Below are positions 1 through 9,398 of a DNA stretch of 40,378 nucleotides, one piece after another. Position 1 is the first letter of the stretch; each line of letters begins with the position of its first letter. Source of the DNA: Stagonosporopsis chrysanthemi. Its lineage: Eukaryota > Ascomycota > Dothideomycetes > Pleosporales > Didymellaceae. The notes under the pieces were generated by a model, which saw only the letters and a program-made list of their open reading frames with translations, was not told the origin of the DNA and ran no database searches. A program made the translations under genes and the position numbers. The stretch covers positions 1 through 40,378 of the forward strand of contig JAFISE010000227.1 in NCBI GenBank assembly GCA_022560025.1, given 5' to 3'.

Positions 1-161
1 ATGATATTCTATTGTAGCAGGCACTGCCCGGTGTGGGCAAGTGCACTTACCTCTGAGCTGAGGGCTCCTGTAGACGAACATCATAACATCACAACACGAC
101 AACAGATAGCAATACAAGCGTTGACCTGCAGCACCCACTTGACACTGCTCACGCAGTTACA
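1..161 (+). repeat. solo LTR copy 1 (5' end cut by window)
   Basis: This is one of three copies of a 176-184 bp dispersed repeat (others at 4824-4999 and 30064-30247). It differs from the third copy at about 7 of 161 positions. The right end is GTTACA, the same as the complete copies. The left end lies before the window, so the target duplication cannot be checked. No primer-binding site, gag or pol follows, so it is probably a solo LTR. Confidence 0.8.
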
Positions 162-1311
162 ATCCTCTATAGTCGAGTTGAGGAAGCGTCTACGTAATGT
201 GCTTGAATTTGTGGGTGACCATCGCCTGGAGCACATCAAGCAGATCTTGGCCAGGATCCCGGTCCCGGATCCGCGCTTGGGTGGCGGGTCTCCATGCTCA
301 AACGAACCTATCTGATAGATGCATAGGCGGCAATGTCACTATAAGTGCTTGTGCGAAGAGATCTAACATGGAACGCTAGAGGAAAATTCAGCAAATTGCC
401 ATGGCGCGGCCATTTCCACTTCGTTTTTGACTTTACTGGGCAAGGCCGGGCGTTTGGGGGTCGTCAAGGAGTTTTGCGTCGAAGATACTCGGGTAAGCAC
501 CCCCTGGAGGCGGCTCCCAAGATGTCCAAGACGGCCATGTTCCGCAACCTCTTGTCTTGTTGTGTGATAATCCTGCTTTTCTCTTCCATAATGTCTTTCT
601 CTCTCTGATTCCTCTTGCCCCCTTCCCCTCTCCCTCACTACCTCCGTCATAACCCCACAATCGAACCCTTCCACGCTCTCTACCCACGACCCAGAAGTTC
701 TTCCCAGCTAATACCCTGCAGCGCGCTCATCGCAACCATCCCCTATCTGCTCCAGGGATCTGCGTCCCCTCGCAGCAGCTCGCCGCAGTCGAGCCTTGCC
801 CACTGGTGCCCCACCACAAGCCGCTCGTCTCCTGTACTATGTACTGGAAAAGCAGTGTGTGGGATCGTCTTCCACTCTGCCCCATCTGTTCGCCACGCAT
901 CCACCGCAGCTGAGGCTCTGCGCTAATGGAAGTGCAGTCTGGCTCTTTAAGCGCACGCCAGCCGACGATGGGGTGCTGGTGCTTTTGCGCAAGGAAGGCC
1001 TTGTGGGGTTTCGTGCGTCAGTTGCTGGAAGGGCTGGCCGCGGCACAATTCCAGCTGAACGCAGTGGCAACAAGGAGTTGGTCGAGCTGCTTGCTCAATG
1101 AATTTAGGCTGTTCAACAATGCCGATGCCGACTGTAGATCTGATAAAACATACGTATCATCGCTCCACAACTCCTCGACTTCATCTATTCGAGAGATCAC
1201 ATTGCTTGAAGCCGCTAGAGCTGACCTCAAAACATGCCGGATTCAGTGTTACTCTCAGCACACGGGTGGAGAGACGTCTGCGTTTCAAGCTCATTAATGC
1301 AAGACTGAGCT
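162..1311. other. No confident gene; pyrimidine-rich stretch
   Basis: No reading frame here is convincing. Positions 540-720 are C/T-rich, like fungal promoter or 5' leader sequence. Between about 1018 and 1230 the minus strand could encode a helical, heptad-like stretch similar in style to N-terminal domains of fungal ankyrin/STAND proteins, but it is too short and isolated to call. Confidence 0.4.
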
Positions 1312-1722
1312 GTTATAACGGCAGCTTCGGGTTATTATCTATGCTCGAGTCTTGCTCGTTACATTGGCCATCTGAAGGTTGTCACCAAGCTTCTTAGTTC
1401 GGCGACATTGTCCGTGTTTGCAAACCGCTCACCAATCTCGAATTTCTTGAAGGCTTCAGCTGGCATAAAAGTTGCAGCATTCCGCATGAAAGTCGGTGTT
1501 GTTCAACTCCTCTTATAGCACGGTGTGGATTTCGCAGCCAAAATGATTCCCATTGCAGCTAGATCGAAACTGGGCAAGGTATGCCATACGCCTTTGCAGG
1601 CCGCGCTAAGGACCGGGCCCAGTACGAATGAAGATGAATCCAAGGAGGAACAGTGCACACTCTTGGATATACTCATAGATTGCGAGTCTAGAGGATCTAC
1701 CGGTGTGATTCCTCTCTGCTGA
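1312..1722 (+). pseudogene. Ankyrin-repeat protein relic
   Basis: One plus-strand frame reads as ankyrin-like helices, for example ARYIGHLKVVTKLL followed by GVVQLLL-stop-HGVDF and later TPLQAAL. Ankyrin repeats usually read G-H-x-x-V-V-x-x-L-L then G-A/V-D. The TAG at 1516-1518 sits exactly where LLLQHG would be expected, so a CAG-to-TAG change is the simplest explanation. The frame is closed just upstream by a TGA and ends at 1722. No start, N-terminal effector or NACHT domain was found, so this is a fragment. The identification rests on repeat pattern only and is moderately sure. Confidence 0.45.
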
Positions 1723-1852
1723 TTCACTTGGAACAACTGTTCGACTTCTTCGGCGAGGCATGAAGGTGCATTCCATCCCGAGGGGCATTTCCACGGAAGT
1801 TTTGAGCTACTGTGCAATGACAACTATGATTCCTTGTTGAATTCGATTTGCT

Positions 1853-2356
1853 TTACATGGTATGTCGAAAACCGAGCCACACCCAGGTAGAGCATCGGCT
1901 CGCTATCTTGCACCACGTCAGAGTAGCTATGCCCGACGTTAATATTCTGTTCCGTTCCAAATGGGCTGCGGGATTAGACCACTCAGAAATTTGCGGAGCA
2001 CAAACTAGGACCTCAGTTCTGATTGCAGAATATACATCAAGAATAAGTAGTTGGATTCCAAAAGCCAAGCTAACATGAGCACCTTGTATGGCACTCACCC
2101 ATCCAAGGGAGGCACGTGTTGGCAGTATTGACAGTGATTCACGGTCATATACCAGCGGTGATCGAGCCACTGGCGCTGTGGGTGGCTGCGGCTTCTGCTG
2201 TCTTTCTGTTATGTCTCGACATTTTGAGATCCCCGTGTCTGGATTGAAAGACATCGCAAAAAGAAAATTGAGCATTGCTGCATGCCTCTCCCCAGCTTGC
2301 GCCTGAACGAAGTGATCTATCACTGAGCCTGGCGCATTACTGCCCGAGTAATCGTG
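1853..2356 (-). pseudogene. Open frame continuing past the RNase III-like stop
   Basis: Immediately after the TAA that ends the RNase III-like gene (2357-2359), the same frame stays open for another 167 codons, down to 1853. It has no ATG near its start and no recognisable domain. It can be the original C-terminal part of the neighbouring protein, cut off by a CAA-to-TAA change, or an open frame by chance. Its length and exact frame continuity favour the first reading. Nothing else is identifiable between 1723 and 1852. Confidence 0.4.
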
Positions 2357-4343
2357 TTATGGGGGTCGCAGTAGCTCTCGCCCTAATAAACCTTTCGGTA
2401 CATTTTCAAGCAATGGATCGCTTGCCCATAACTCAGAGCACATCTTGCCACTACCAACAGAGCCTGTGGCGAATACCAGTACATACGGTTCAAGAAGCCT
2501 GCTCAAATTCTCTAGATGTGGGCCTTGCTCTTGATGCAGTATGACTGCGAAGTCGTTGAAGGTTGTCTCGGTCATTGACAGTAGCCTATGCATATCAGCT
2601 CGCTCTATCATAGACGAAGACGCAATGCCTGGGTTGACGCACATGTTATCGGTCAGAGACAGCTGTTCGAACGACGGCCCAGACGGAAGGAGACCCAGTA
2701 TGCCAACACCAAAGCGCTGGACGAGATGGCGAAGGCGTCCAGCCAACTTGCGGAGTCTTTTGATCTTGGAGCGGGCTTTATGAAAGTCAGGCGATTCGGG
2801 ATCTGTGTTTGGCATAATCTTGAATAGCAGCTTTTCCGTGAGGTGAGATTCCAGGACGAAGACAGGGTTTCCTGGCTTTGCTGCTCTACCTTCATCGACC
2901 GTGCTCGGGGTCTCGACGATGATCTGGCTGTGATGATCCATGTATAACTCTTCATCCTCACATAGTTTGATGATGTAATACCGCCGTAGCAGTAGACACA
3001 GTGCCTCTTCTTTCTCCAGCCGGCAAATCTCGTCATATAGTGCGGCAGCATTGCATGACAAGATGCTTGGTGCTCTGCAGATACTCAAGTCACTCTTGGA
3101 AAGTTGGATCAGATCTTTGAAGTCGGCAATTGTTTTCCAGCTACCAATTGCCAAGTACAGAAATCGAACGAGTATGGACCCCTTTCTCTCCAGCTTATCC
3201 ATTACGGGGTGTCTCAGATATCGGTTTAAGCCTTTTTGGTTGTCTTGTGGGTAGAGCATCAGCTTTTGCTGTTCTGCTTGCAGTATCTTGTTGTACAAAC
3301 AGCTTGACTTGTTAATTTCGCCCCGATTCCTCTTTCTCTTTGCCCCTCTGGTTGCTGTTGTTGAAAGGCTTGACGTATCGCGCCATGTGGAGACAGGTCG
3401 CTGGTCTCTACCGGGGTCGGGAGGGCGGCTGTTCTCTCTTTCGTGTCGCACCCCGTCAGTACAACTTTCAACACCTGCTTTCTCAAAGGCTGAAAGCCGG
3501 CTGCTTGATGACGAATTTAATGCGTCGAGATCAGCTACGGGATGGCTTCCGAGTGGCACGGTACAGTTGTTCTGGTCAAGAAAGTCCTGTAGCTCCAGAA
3601 TAGGATCTTCCTGGACGCATGATTCGAGGCCAAGGTCATTTAAGTTTTGCTCGAACCACTCACGAACGAAATGCCCAACGTTATCTAAGTTTCCTTGGTC
3701 TAAGAATGTCGTCTCCGGATGCCACTCATGCGAAGGTATGATGTGGAGATTAGGCAATTTATCAGCGCCGGTGACATGATCCGCTGTGACTGATTGATGG
3801 TACACAATGGTATCGATGGTTTGCAGGATATCCAGGATGGTCGAGCGAATGCGCGATCCTTTGTATTCCTGGTATTCACAATCAAGCCAAATTGCTCCCA
3901 TTACCGCACTGAGGGCATGATCAAGCACGGTGTCAGAAGGGGGCTGATTCTGCTGTCGAACACTTTGCATAATAAGAGAATCCAACCCCAGCAGCCTGCA
4001 CGCCTTTGCTCGAGTCTTTTTGGTTTTTGACCAATGGTCTTGAGAATGTATGTCATCTGTTGAAAGTTCTCAGCAACTTTCTTTAACCCTCCAAACCTTA
4101 CATACGAAGTGTTTTTCCCTTGTCAATTATAGCATCGTAGGTCCTAGCCATTTGTATCGCCAGATGTCCGTAGTGAGCTAAGCCACGATTGCCATCATCA
4201 AGAACGCTGTCATCCTTTTCTCGATGTGCTGATTTCAGTGCAGAATAGAGAAGCTCTTCATCTGAGAAAACGTAGTGGAGTTTGGAATAGATGAGCGCCG
4301 ATATGTCGCCAGATAAAGATTGGTACACGAGATCGGTCCCCAT
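2357..4343 (-). CDS. Protein with degenerate RNase III-like domain
   Basis: Two exons: 4343-4106 and 4056-2357. The 49-nt intron (4105-4057) starts GTATGT and ends CAG, and the splice keeps frame, giving about 645 residues. Residues 10-140 resemble an RNase III fold: the signature helix reads DDGNRGLAHYGHLAIQM (about 49-65), and the second conserved block reads DHALSAVMGAIWLD (about 125-138), matching the usual ALIGAIYLD-type block. The acidic residues that bind the metal in active RNase III (N-E-R-L-E-F-L-G-D and D-x-F-E-A) are replaced by R, A, H and S, so the domain is probably not catalytic. The remaining 500 residues are unrecognised and contain a Ser-rich, basic stretch (near KRKRNRGE). 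The first ATG is at 4343, but the open frame runs upstream to 4448, so a further 5' exon is possible. The frame continues beyond the stop (see 1853-2356). Confidence 0.7.
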
Positions 4344-4448
4344 GCTTTCTTCTTGACCAAGTAGATTTAGATTGAGCGACGCAAGAAACGCTGTGAAGTC
4401 CACACAGAAGTCCACCTTAACGCGACGTAACTGTATGTGACTTGACAA

Positions 4449-4823
4449 GCTGGTCTAGCCTAATGAAGAACGTTGCGAATGCTCACATTCTTAACACACC
4501 CAAACCGGTATAGCGCGAAGACCTGCGTTGCATGATAACAAACACCGTGCAGTGACCGATCTAGGCTGCGTATGGTTCGATGGAGGTGCACAGCGTTGTG
4601 TTGAAGTTCGCAGGCTCTCCAATTAGCGCGCCTGTGTCGTACAGCGGGGTAGGCTGCATGACCACGTATGATATGCACAATCCGATAAGAGTGCACTGAC
4701 GCCCAGTTACAGGGCTAAAAGGACTATGAGTCTGCACTGTGCCTCTTTGCATGGCATGTACATGCCTGCATACTCGTTTCTCGGTTTAATAAGAACCCTT
4801 ACTTTCGCACCATAAGGCAGATT
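4449..4823. other. Intergenic, no gene seen
   Basis: Only short overlapping open frames on both strands (up to about 78 codons), with no start context or family resemblance. A minus-strand frame around 4561-4752 has several cysteines but no signal peptide. Confidence 0.5.
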
Positions 4824-4999
4824 TGTAATCACGTGGCATGGATCACATGATATTCTATTGTAGCAGGCACTGCCCGGTGTGGGCAAGTACACTTACCTCT
4901 GAGCTGAGGGCTCCTGGAGACGAACATCACAACACGAGAACAGATAGCAACACAAGCGTTGACCCGCAGCACCCACTTGACACTGCTCACGCAGTTACA
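4824..4999 (+). repeat. Complete solo LTR copy 2
   Basis: The element starts TGTAAT and ends GTTACA, with the 5-bp direct duplication AGATT on both sides (4819-4823 and 5000-5004). TG...CA ends with a 5-bp duplication are the hallmark of an LTR left after recombination between two LTRs. It is 176 bp and lacks 8 bp present in the other copies (one ATAACATC-like segment). A CACGTG palindrome lies at 4830-4835. No internal retrotransposon sequence remains. Confidence 0.9.
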
Positions 5000-5288
5000 A
5001 GATTGCATCATTGTAAACGTTCGAATACTGAATTTTCTCGAGACGCCGCAACTTCTGAGTGGTCCTCGCATTGTTTGACAGGTCAGATCCGCGTCTATCG
5101 ATGCGCCGCGTATAAAGCCTTTCGCTTCTGGATTCATGGTCTCTCAGATTCGACAGACAATCGCGCAGGCTTCACAGGTCAGATGGATATTAGCCACACA
5201 CCTTGTGCATTAAATCTCAAAAGATCTACATCCAGGAAATACTAGGCGCCACTAGAGGTGTAGCTCCTTGGTCAAAATAGCTATTGTA

Positions 5289-5428
5289 TTGGTGGCCGGC
5301 AAGATGTATGAACCCCCTCTAATCAGATAGACTACTTCAAGGGTTGCTCCTGATTGGCTAACCAGTACTTACAACCGATCAGGCTAGTGTACCAGACTTA
5401 GGGTGTCAATACGTTTTGTTGGTCATTG
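5289..5428 (+). mobile_element. Foldback MITE copy A
   Basis: About 140 bp flanked by TA dinucleotides (5287-5288 and 5429-5430), with imperfect terminal inverted repeats. Its core forms a nested hairpin: CCTGATTGG near 5349 pairs with CCGATCAGG near 5374. A related copy lies at 35018-35169. TA flanks suggest mobilisation by a Tc1/mariner-type transposase, which is not encoded here. The element sits about 190 bp upstream of the gene at 5620. Exact ends are inferred from the two copies. Confidence 0.7.
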
Positions 5429-5619
5429 TACATTGATTAAGCACTCCCTTGGAAGCCCCCTCGAGTACGCATACCACCTTTCAACTCGGGCCGGAGTGTA
5501 GCACTGGATTTTTCTCCCTGTTCTGATCTTCACCTTTACGGACTTACGCTTGGTCTGTTGAGATATCTTGCGAACGTCTTGACGTTGCTGGCAGGATCAC
5601 GTCTCCTCAGAAGCCAAAA

Positions 5620-6987
5620 ATGCATCTGACCTTCCCATTCAGCTCCAAGCCAGAACATTCCTGCGCTCCTTCGCTGAAAGATCCGCTGGCAGACATTCCG
5701 AAGAAGCCTTCTAGACCCTTGGAGTTTTGGCACATCGCAACCCACGATCGAAAGGCTCTTGTTGAACGCATAGCACCGTACATGGTGGCCTGTTTGCCGA
5801 GAGCATATCTGGTGCAGACAGTGACAGCGGAGTACGGATGGCCTTGTGGAATGTTCTCGCCTGGCTCAACGCAGACGGAAGGTCATAGTATCAACTGCTG
5901 GCAGGAAGTCGTGACCGGCTTTTGGGAAGATCCACATCAAATCACCAGAATACTTCTTGAGCTGACTCGAACATGGTTTTTTACGCTCCTTCGTCACACA
6001 TACCGGATGCGTTTCTCGGCCAGAGGCAAAAGGTGCAGTAGCGATCTAACCATGGAAGATATTCGCTCTTACACAAAGGCTCAATACATTGAAGGATTGA
6101 CAGACGCCAAGATCTATAAGCTTACGGGCATTCCCAACAAGTGTGGTGCCACGTTCTACCGAAGTTGCCACAAGGAGGTCAAGCAATGCTTAAGCTGGAA
6201 GCGCTTTTGCGCTAGTGTACTATGGTTTTGCAAAACGATCCAGTTCTCGACCTACTCAGATTGCCCTGAGCAGGTCTTAGAGGAGCTTGGAAGAAACCTG
6301 CCTTCCGTCGTTCTGCAGCGAAGATGGTCTCTCACAGCCACCCAGTTTGAGGAGACCTCGAACCAGGCAAAGAGCACAGCAGATTACGTAAAGAGACTGG
6401 ATGCAAGAGTAGCGCCTGAACATATATCTAACTCCAAGCGCATGGAAGTAATGGAGGGGAAGATTGAGGATTTACTTGTACAGCGCCAAGGGCTGTCTGT
6501 GCCACATGAAACGCTGAGCGAATGTAAGCGGAACATTGCGGCTTTGACCGAACGGATGAACTCAGATCGTGTGAACTCTAGCACACAATCTCTCAAGCAA
6601 GCATCTTCGTCTCTTGAAGATCTCGTAGCTTGTCGCTGGTTAGTCGAAAACCTACCAGTCACAAGTGCAACACACAAAGGCTTCGCCCTTCAGTGGCGTA
6701 CATTTTGGCAGCGTCAGTGGAAACTGTATGACGACAGTGTAAAAAGCAACAAGCATCCTCTTCGAGGACTCGAGGGTGCTGATAAATACAATCGGGTCGG
6801 ATTGAATTTATATGGCACACTTAGCAGTGTACTGCATGGTTATGGTCATCTGCGCAACGTCCCATTGCACCCGGACGTGCAAAAGATAGTCAGAGTCATT
6901 GGGCCTTTCCATTATAACAAGGAGAGGGAGATTGATATCGAAGCGGAAAGAAGAAGATGGCTGACTGAAAGTAACAAAGTCGTCTAA
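5620..6987 (+). CDS. Hypothetical protein, 455 residues, coiled-coil centre
   Basis: Uninterrupted frame from ATG to TAA with even, protein-like composition. I do not recognise the family. The N-terminal half (about 30-220) is Trp- and Cys-rich, for example EFWHIATHDRK near residue 35 and a Cys-containing block around 170-205. Residues about 225-350 look helical and charged with a likely coiled coil (ADYVKRLDARVAPEH, KIEDLLVQRQ). The C-terminal part carries a compact region with LNLYGTLSSVLHGYGH (about 400-415). There is no signal peptide or membrane segment, so it is probably intracellular. The promoter region contains MITE copy A, and a pyrimidine-rich stretch around 5450-5530 resembles a fungal core promoter. 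No disruption was seen. A full-length intact frame among many broken neighbours suggests a live gene. Confidence 0.75.
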   Translation: MHLTFPFSSKPEHSCAPSLKDPLADIPKKPSRPLEFWHIATHDRKALVERIAPYMVACLPRAYLVQTVTAEYGWPCGMFSPGSTQTEGHSINCWQEVVTGFWEDPHQITRILLELTRTWFFTLLRHTYRMRFSARGKRCSSDLTMEDIRSYTKAQYIEGLTDAKIYKLTGIPNKCGATFYRSCHKEVKQCLSWKRFCASVLWFCKTIQFSTYSDCPEQVLEELGRNLPSVVLQRRWSLTATQFEETSNQAKSTADYVKRLDARVAPEHISNSKRMEVMEGKIEDLLVQRQGLSVPHETLSECKRNIAALTERMNSDRVNSSTQSLKQASSSLEDLVACRWLVENLPVTSATHKGFALQWRTFWQRQWKLYDDSVKSNKHPLRGLEGADKYNRVGLNLYGTLSSVLHGYGHLRNVPLHPDVQKIVRVIGPFHYNKEREIDIEAERRRWLTESNKVV

Positions 6988-7727
6988 AAGTAGGAAATGT
7001 TGTAGCAGTCATCAAAGGCTTCACATAGCAGAGCTTCCTTTTTTGTAGGCATAGAAGGGCTATGCGCGTATTACAACATACCATCTTCACGTCCAATGAC
7101 GAGATGAGTTCAATTGACGTGCAGAAATGTGGTGCTGCGATGCCGGCTACCAGAAAAGCTTCTGGTCAGCTCTTATTCAAATCTTCGTACATGATTACGG
7201 GCGCTCTAATAGCGTATTTCGATATGGCGTGAGGCTGATCTCAACCCGGTTAGGACTTGCAGTTTATTAAGTTCCATTCCTTCATGTCATTGATTACATT
7301 AACGTCAGCTGAATACTAATCGAGCCCGAAAGATAGTGAACCACAGTCTGCTATTGAATTTGTGCTTTGACTGCCAGCCCCTCTATTTCCAGAATAGTTC
7401 AAGCTGAGAATGCATGTCACACAACATTCCATGTTACAACACAGTTGCACCGCATATTACATTCCTAGTACCTTCCTGATTACAAATACGCTTCTATCTA
7501 AGGTTTTATTCTTATGGGTTCATGCAAATTCTCGACAGCACTTCAAAGAGCGCTTCATCCGTACACCGGACTCATTTTCACTTGGGCCATCTAATCAAAA
7601 TTGCCAGTTCGAGCCATGAGTAAACATTCAGCAAGCTTTCGAGCCATCGACAGGCTGTTCATGAAGATCGAGATCCTTCTAAAGATTCTTATATATTTTC
7701 GCCACTCGGATCTCAGACGCTTCCAAT
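6988..7727. other. Intergenic, no gene seen
   Basis: About 740 bp with AT-richer composition and only short frames. A 69-codon frame at 7410-7619 has no recognisable features. The 3' untranslated region of the preceding gene probably occupies the first part. Confidence 0.5.
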
Positions 7728-9280
7728 ATGTCGATCATAGGACTTTTACGCATGTCCATGCCTATCGAACCTAATTCGATAAGGGCATAACTTCTCTTCC
7801 AAACGAAATCATACTGGAGGTTATCCAATATCTACGCGCTCGAGACAAAAGCCGTCTTGCGCAGGCGAGCCATAGATTCTATCCATTGATCATGGACTCT
7901 ATCGCTCGCGACAATATCCGGTATTATAGGAGCACCTTGCTCCATTTCGCTGTGAAGAGAGACCTCAAAAGCCTTGTGCGGAGGATCGTACGCAAAGGTG
8001 GAGACATAAACACCACTGCCAATTATTGGAGGAAATCAGCCATGATACTGAGACCACTCTTAGTTGCTGCTTACTATGGCCATGAAGATATGGTAAGGTT
8101 GTTATTAGAGCTCGGAGCGAATCCTTCCGGTCAAGGAAAGGACCTACCTCTCGCGTTTGCCAGTTCGAAACGACATGAAAGAGTGGTTTTGATTCTTCTG
8201 CAATCTTCAGACTAAATCAATGGAAACTCATGCATCACATGCGGCAAGCTATTGCAAATCGCTGTTACTGCGAAGATGGAGACCCTCGTAAGCCACTTAT
8301 GTCAACGGAGATCGGAACTTTGCACAAGAGATATGGACACAGCCTTGTACCATGTTATTTTGGGAGACGTTGTCCAAGGAAACTTGCTGAGAAGAGCTTT
8401 GCACCAAGAGGTCTACCAGATTGTTCTGATTTTACTCGAGAACGGTGCAGATCCCGGCGTGCGGCCTACAGACAAGGTCGTAGCAACACTCACAACAGCT
8501 CGCCGACTTTCCTCCCAACACCCAGACCCAAGAGTAAGAGTTCTGCTTCTAGATAACACGAGTGTATTATGTCTCAGAGAACGCATCAAGTCAGACTCAT
8601 GAGTTGGTCGGCCCTGGATCATCCCTTCGATAGAAGATGGTCCAGCATCGATTCCACAACCACCAGATCGGTACGCTGATAGATTGCTGTTTGCGCGGCT
8701 CGATGACTTCTTGAAGAAACCAAAAGATGGGGATATGCCATCGATTGAGGATGAAGACGTCATGATTGATCGGATCACCCATAACGAGGGGATACACGAC
8801 TCAGAATCTACCTTTCCTACCCTTGACTTCGAAACTATACCAAACAACGCAAGGCAGCAAGAAATCAATGGAGGGCTAGTAAGAGCAAACCATTTGACAA
8901 GTAACAACGACTTCCCGCCGCTCGGAACTCCAACGGAATCGGCACAGCAGGCAGTTCAAGGGATCTGGGCTAGTCCTAACACAGGCGTACACTCGCCGTA
9001 CTCGTCTCCTGTTCGTATAGTCACTGCCAGAAGAATGGTGGTTCCTCGGAAGAGCTCTCACTCAAGTGAGCAGTTCCCACAACTCGCGATACCTGGGTTA
9101 ATAGCTATCGGAGTTGAAAAGGGCTTGTGGTCAAACGTTCTGAGAGAAAAGTCGACTCAAGACTTGAAAGTTTTTGCATGCACACCTGCTGATACGGACA
9201 AACCGGGAGCCAAGTGGTCTTCTAACAAGCTAGCAGGGTCAAAGAGGAAAAAGGCGAAGTGGGTGCCCCTGTCAATATAG
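7728..9280 (+). pseudogene. F-box/ankyrin-repeat protein gene with two in-frame stops
   Basis: One frame stays coding-like from 7775 to 9280. It opens with an F-box (SLPNEIILEVIQYLRARDKS, from about 7793). Ankyrin repeats follow: STLLHFAVKRDLKSLVRRI, PLLVAAYYGHEDMVRLLLE and, after the first stop, QIVLILLENGADPG. A Ser/Pro-rich acidic tail ends in a basic cluster (GSKRKKAKW). The frame is cut by TAA at 8213-8215 and TGA at 8600-8602, both removable by one C-to-T reversal (CAA, CGA). A short ATG-initiated frame at 7728 (MSIIGLLRM) is out of phase with the F-box, so either a small frameshift or a lost intron (CTAAT...AG at 7771-7783) lies at the start. F-box proteins recruit substrates to SCF ubiquitin ligases; ankyrin repeats would bind the target. 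As it stands the gene probably yields at most a truncated product. Confidence 0.8.
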
Positions 9281-9398
9281 ACAACGATATCGGATAAACG
9301 ACCAGCTCCGTCCATCGTCTTCCTTTTTAAGATTTCTGACATTCATTGTGTGCTACGTTGTGCAGAAGTTCTAAAGATTTGGGAAGCCAACGAGAATA

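Noticed and set aside
1018..1230. Minus-strand helical stretch like a fungal STAND N-terminal domain
   Set aside because: Too short, with no following domain, and on the opposite strand from the ankyrin relic nearby.
4829..5137. Minus-strand frames across the LTR copies that look like a repeated small protein
   Set aside because: Their similarity is explained by the LTR DNA repeat itself; they extend into unrelated flanks without a conserved end.
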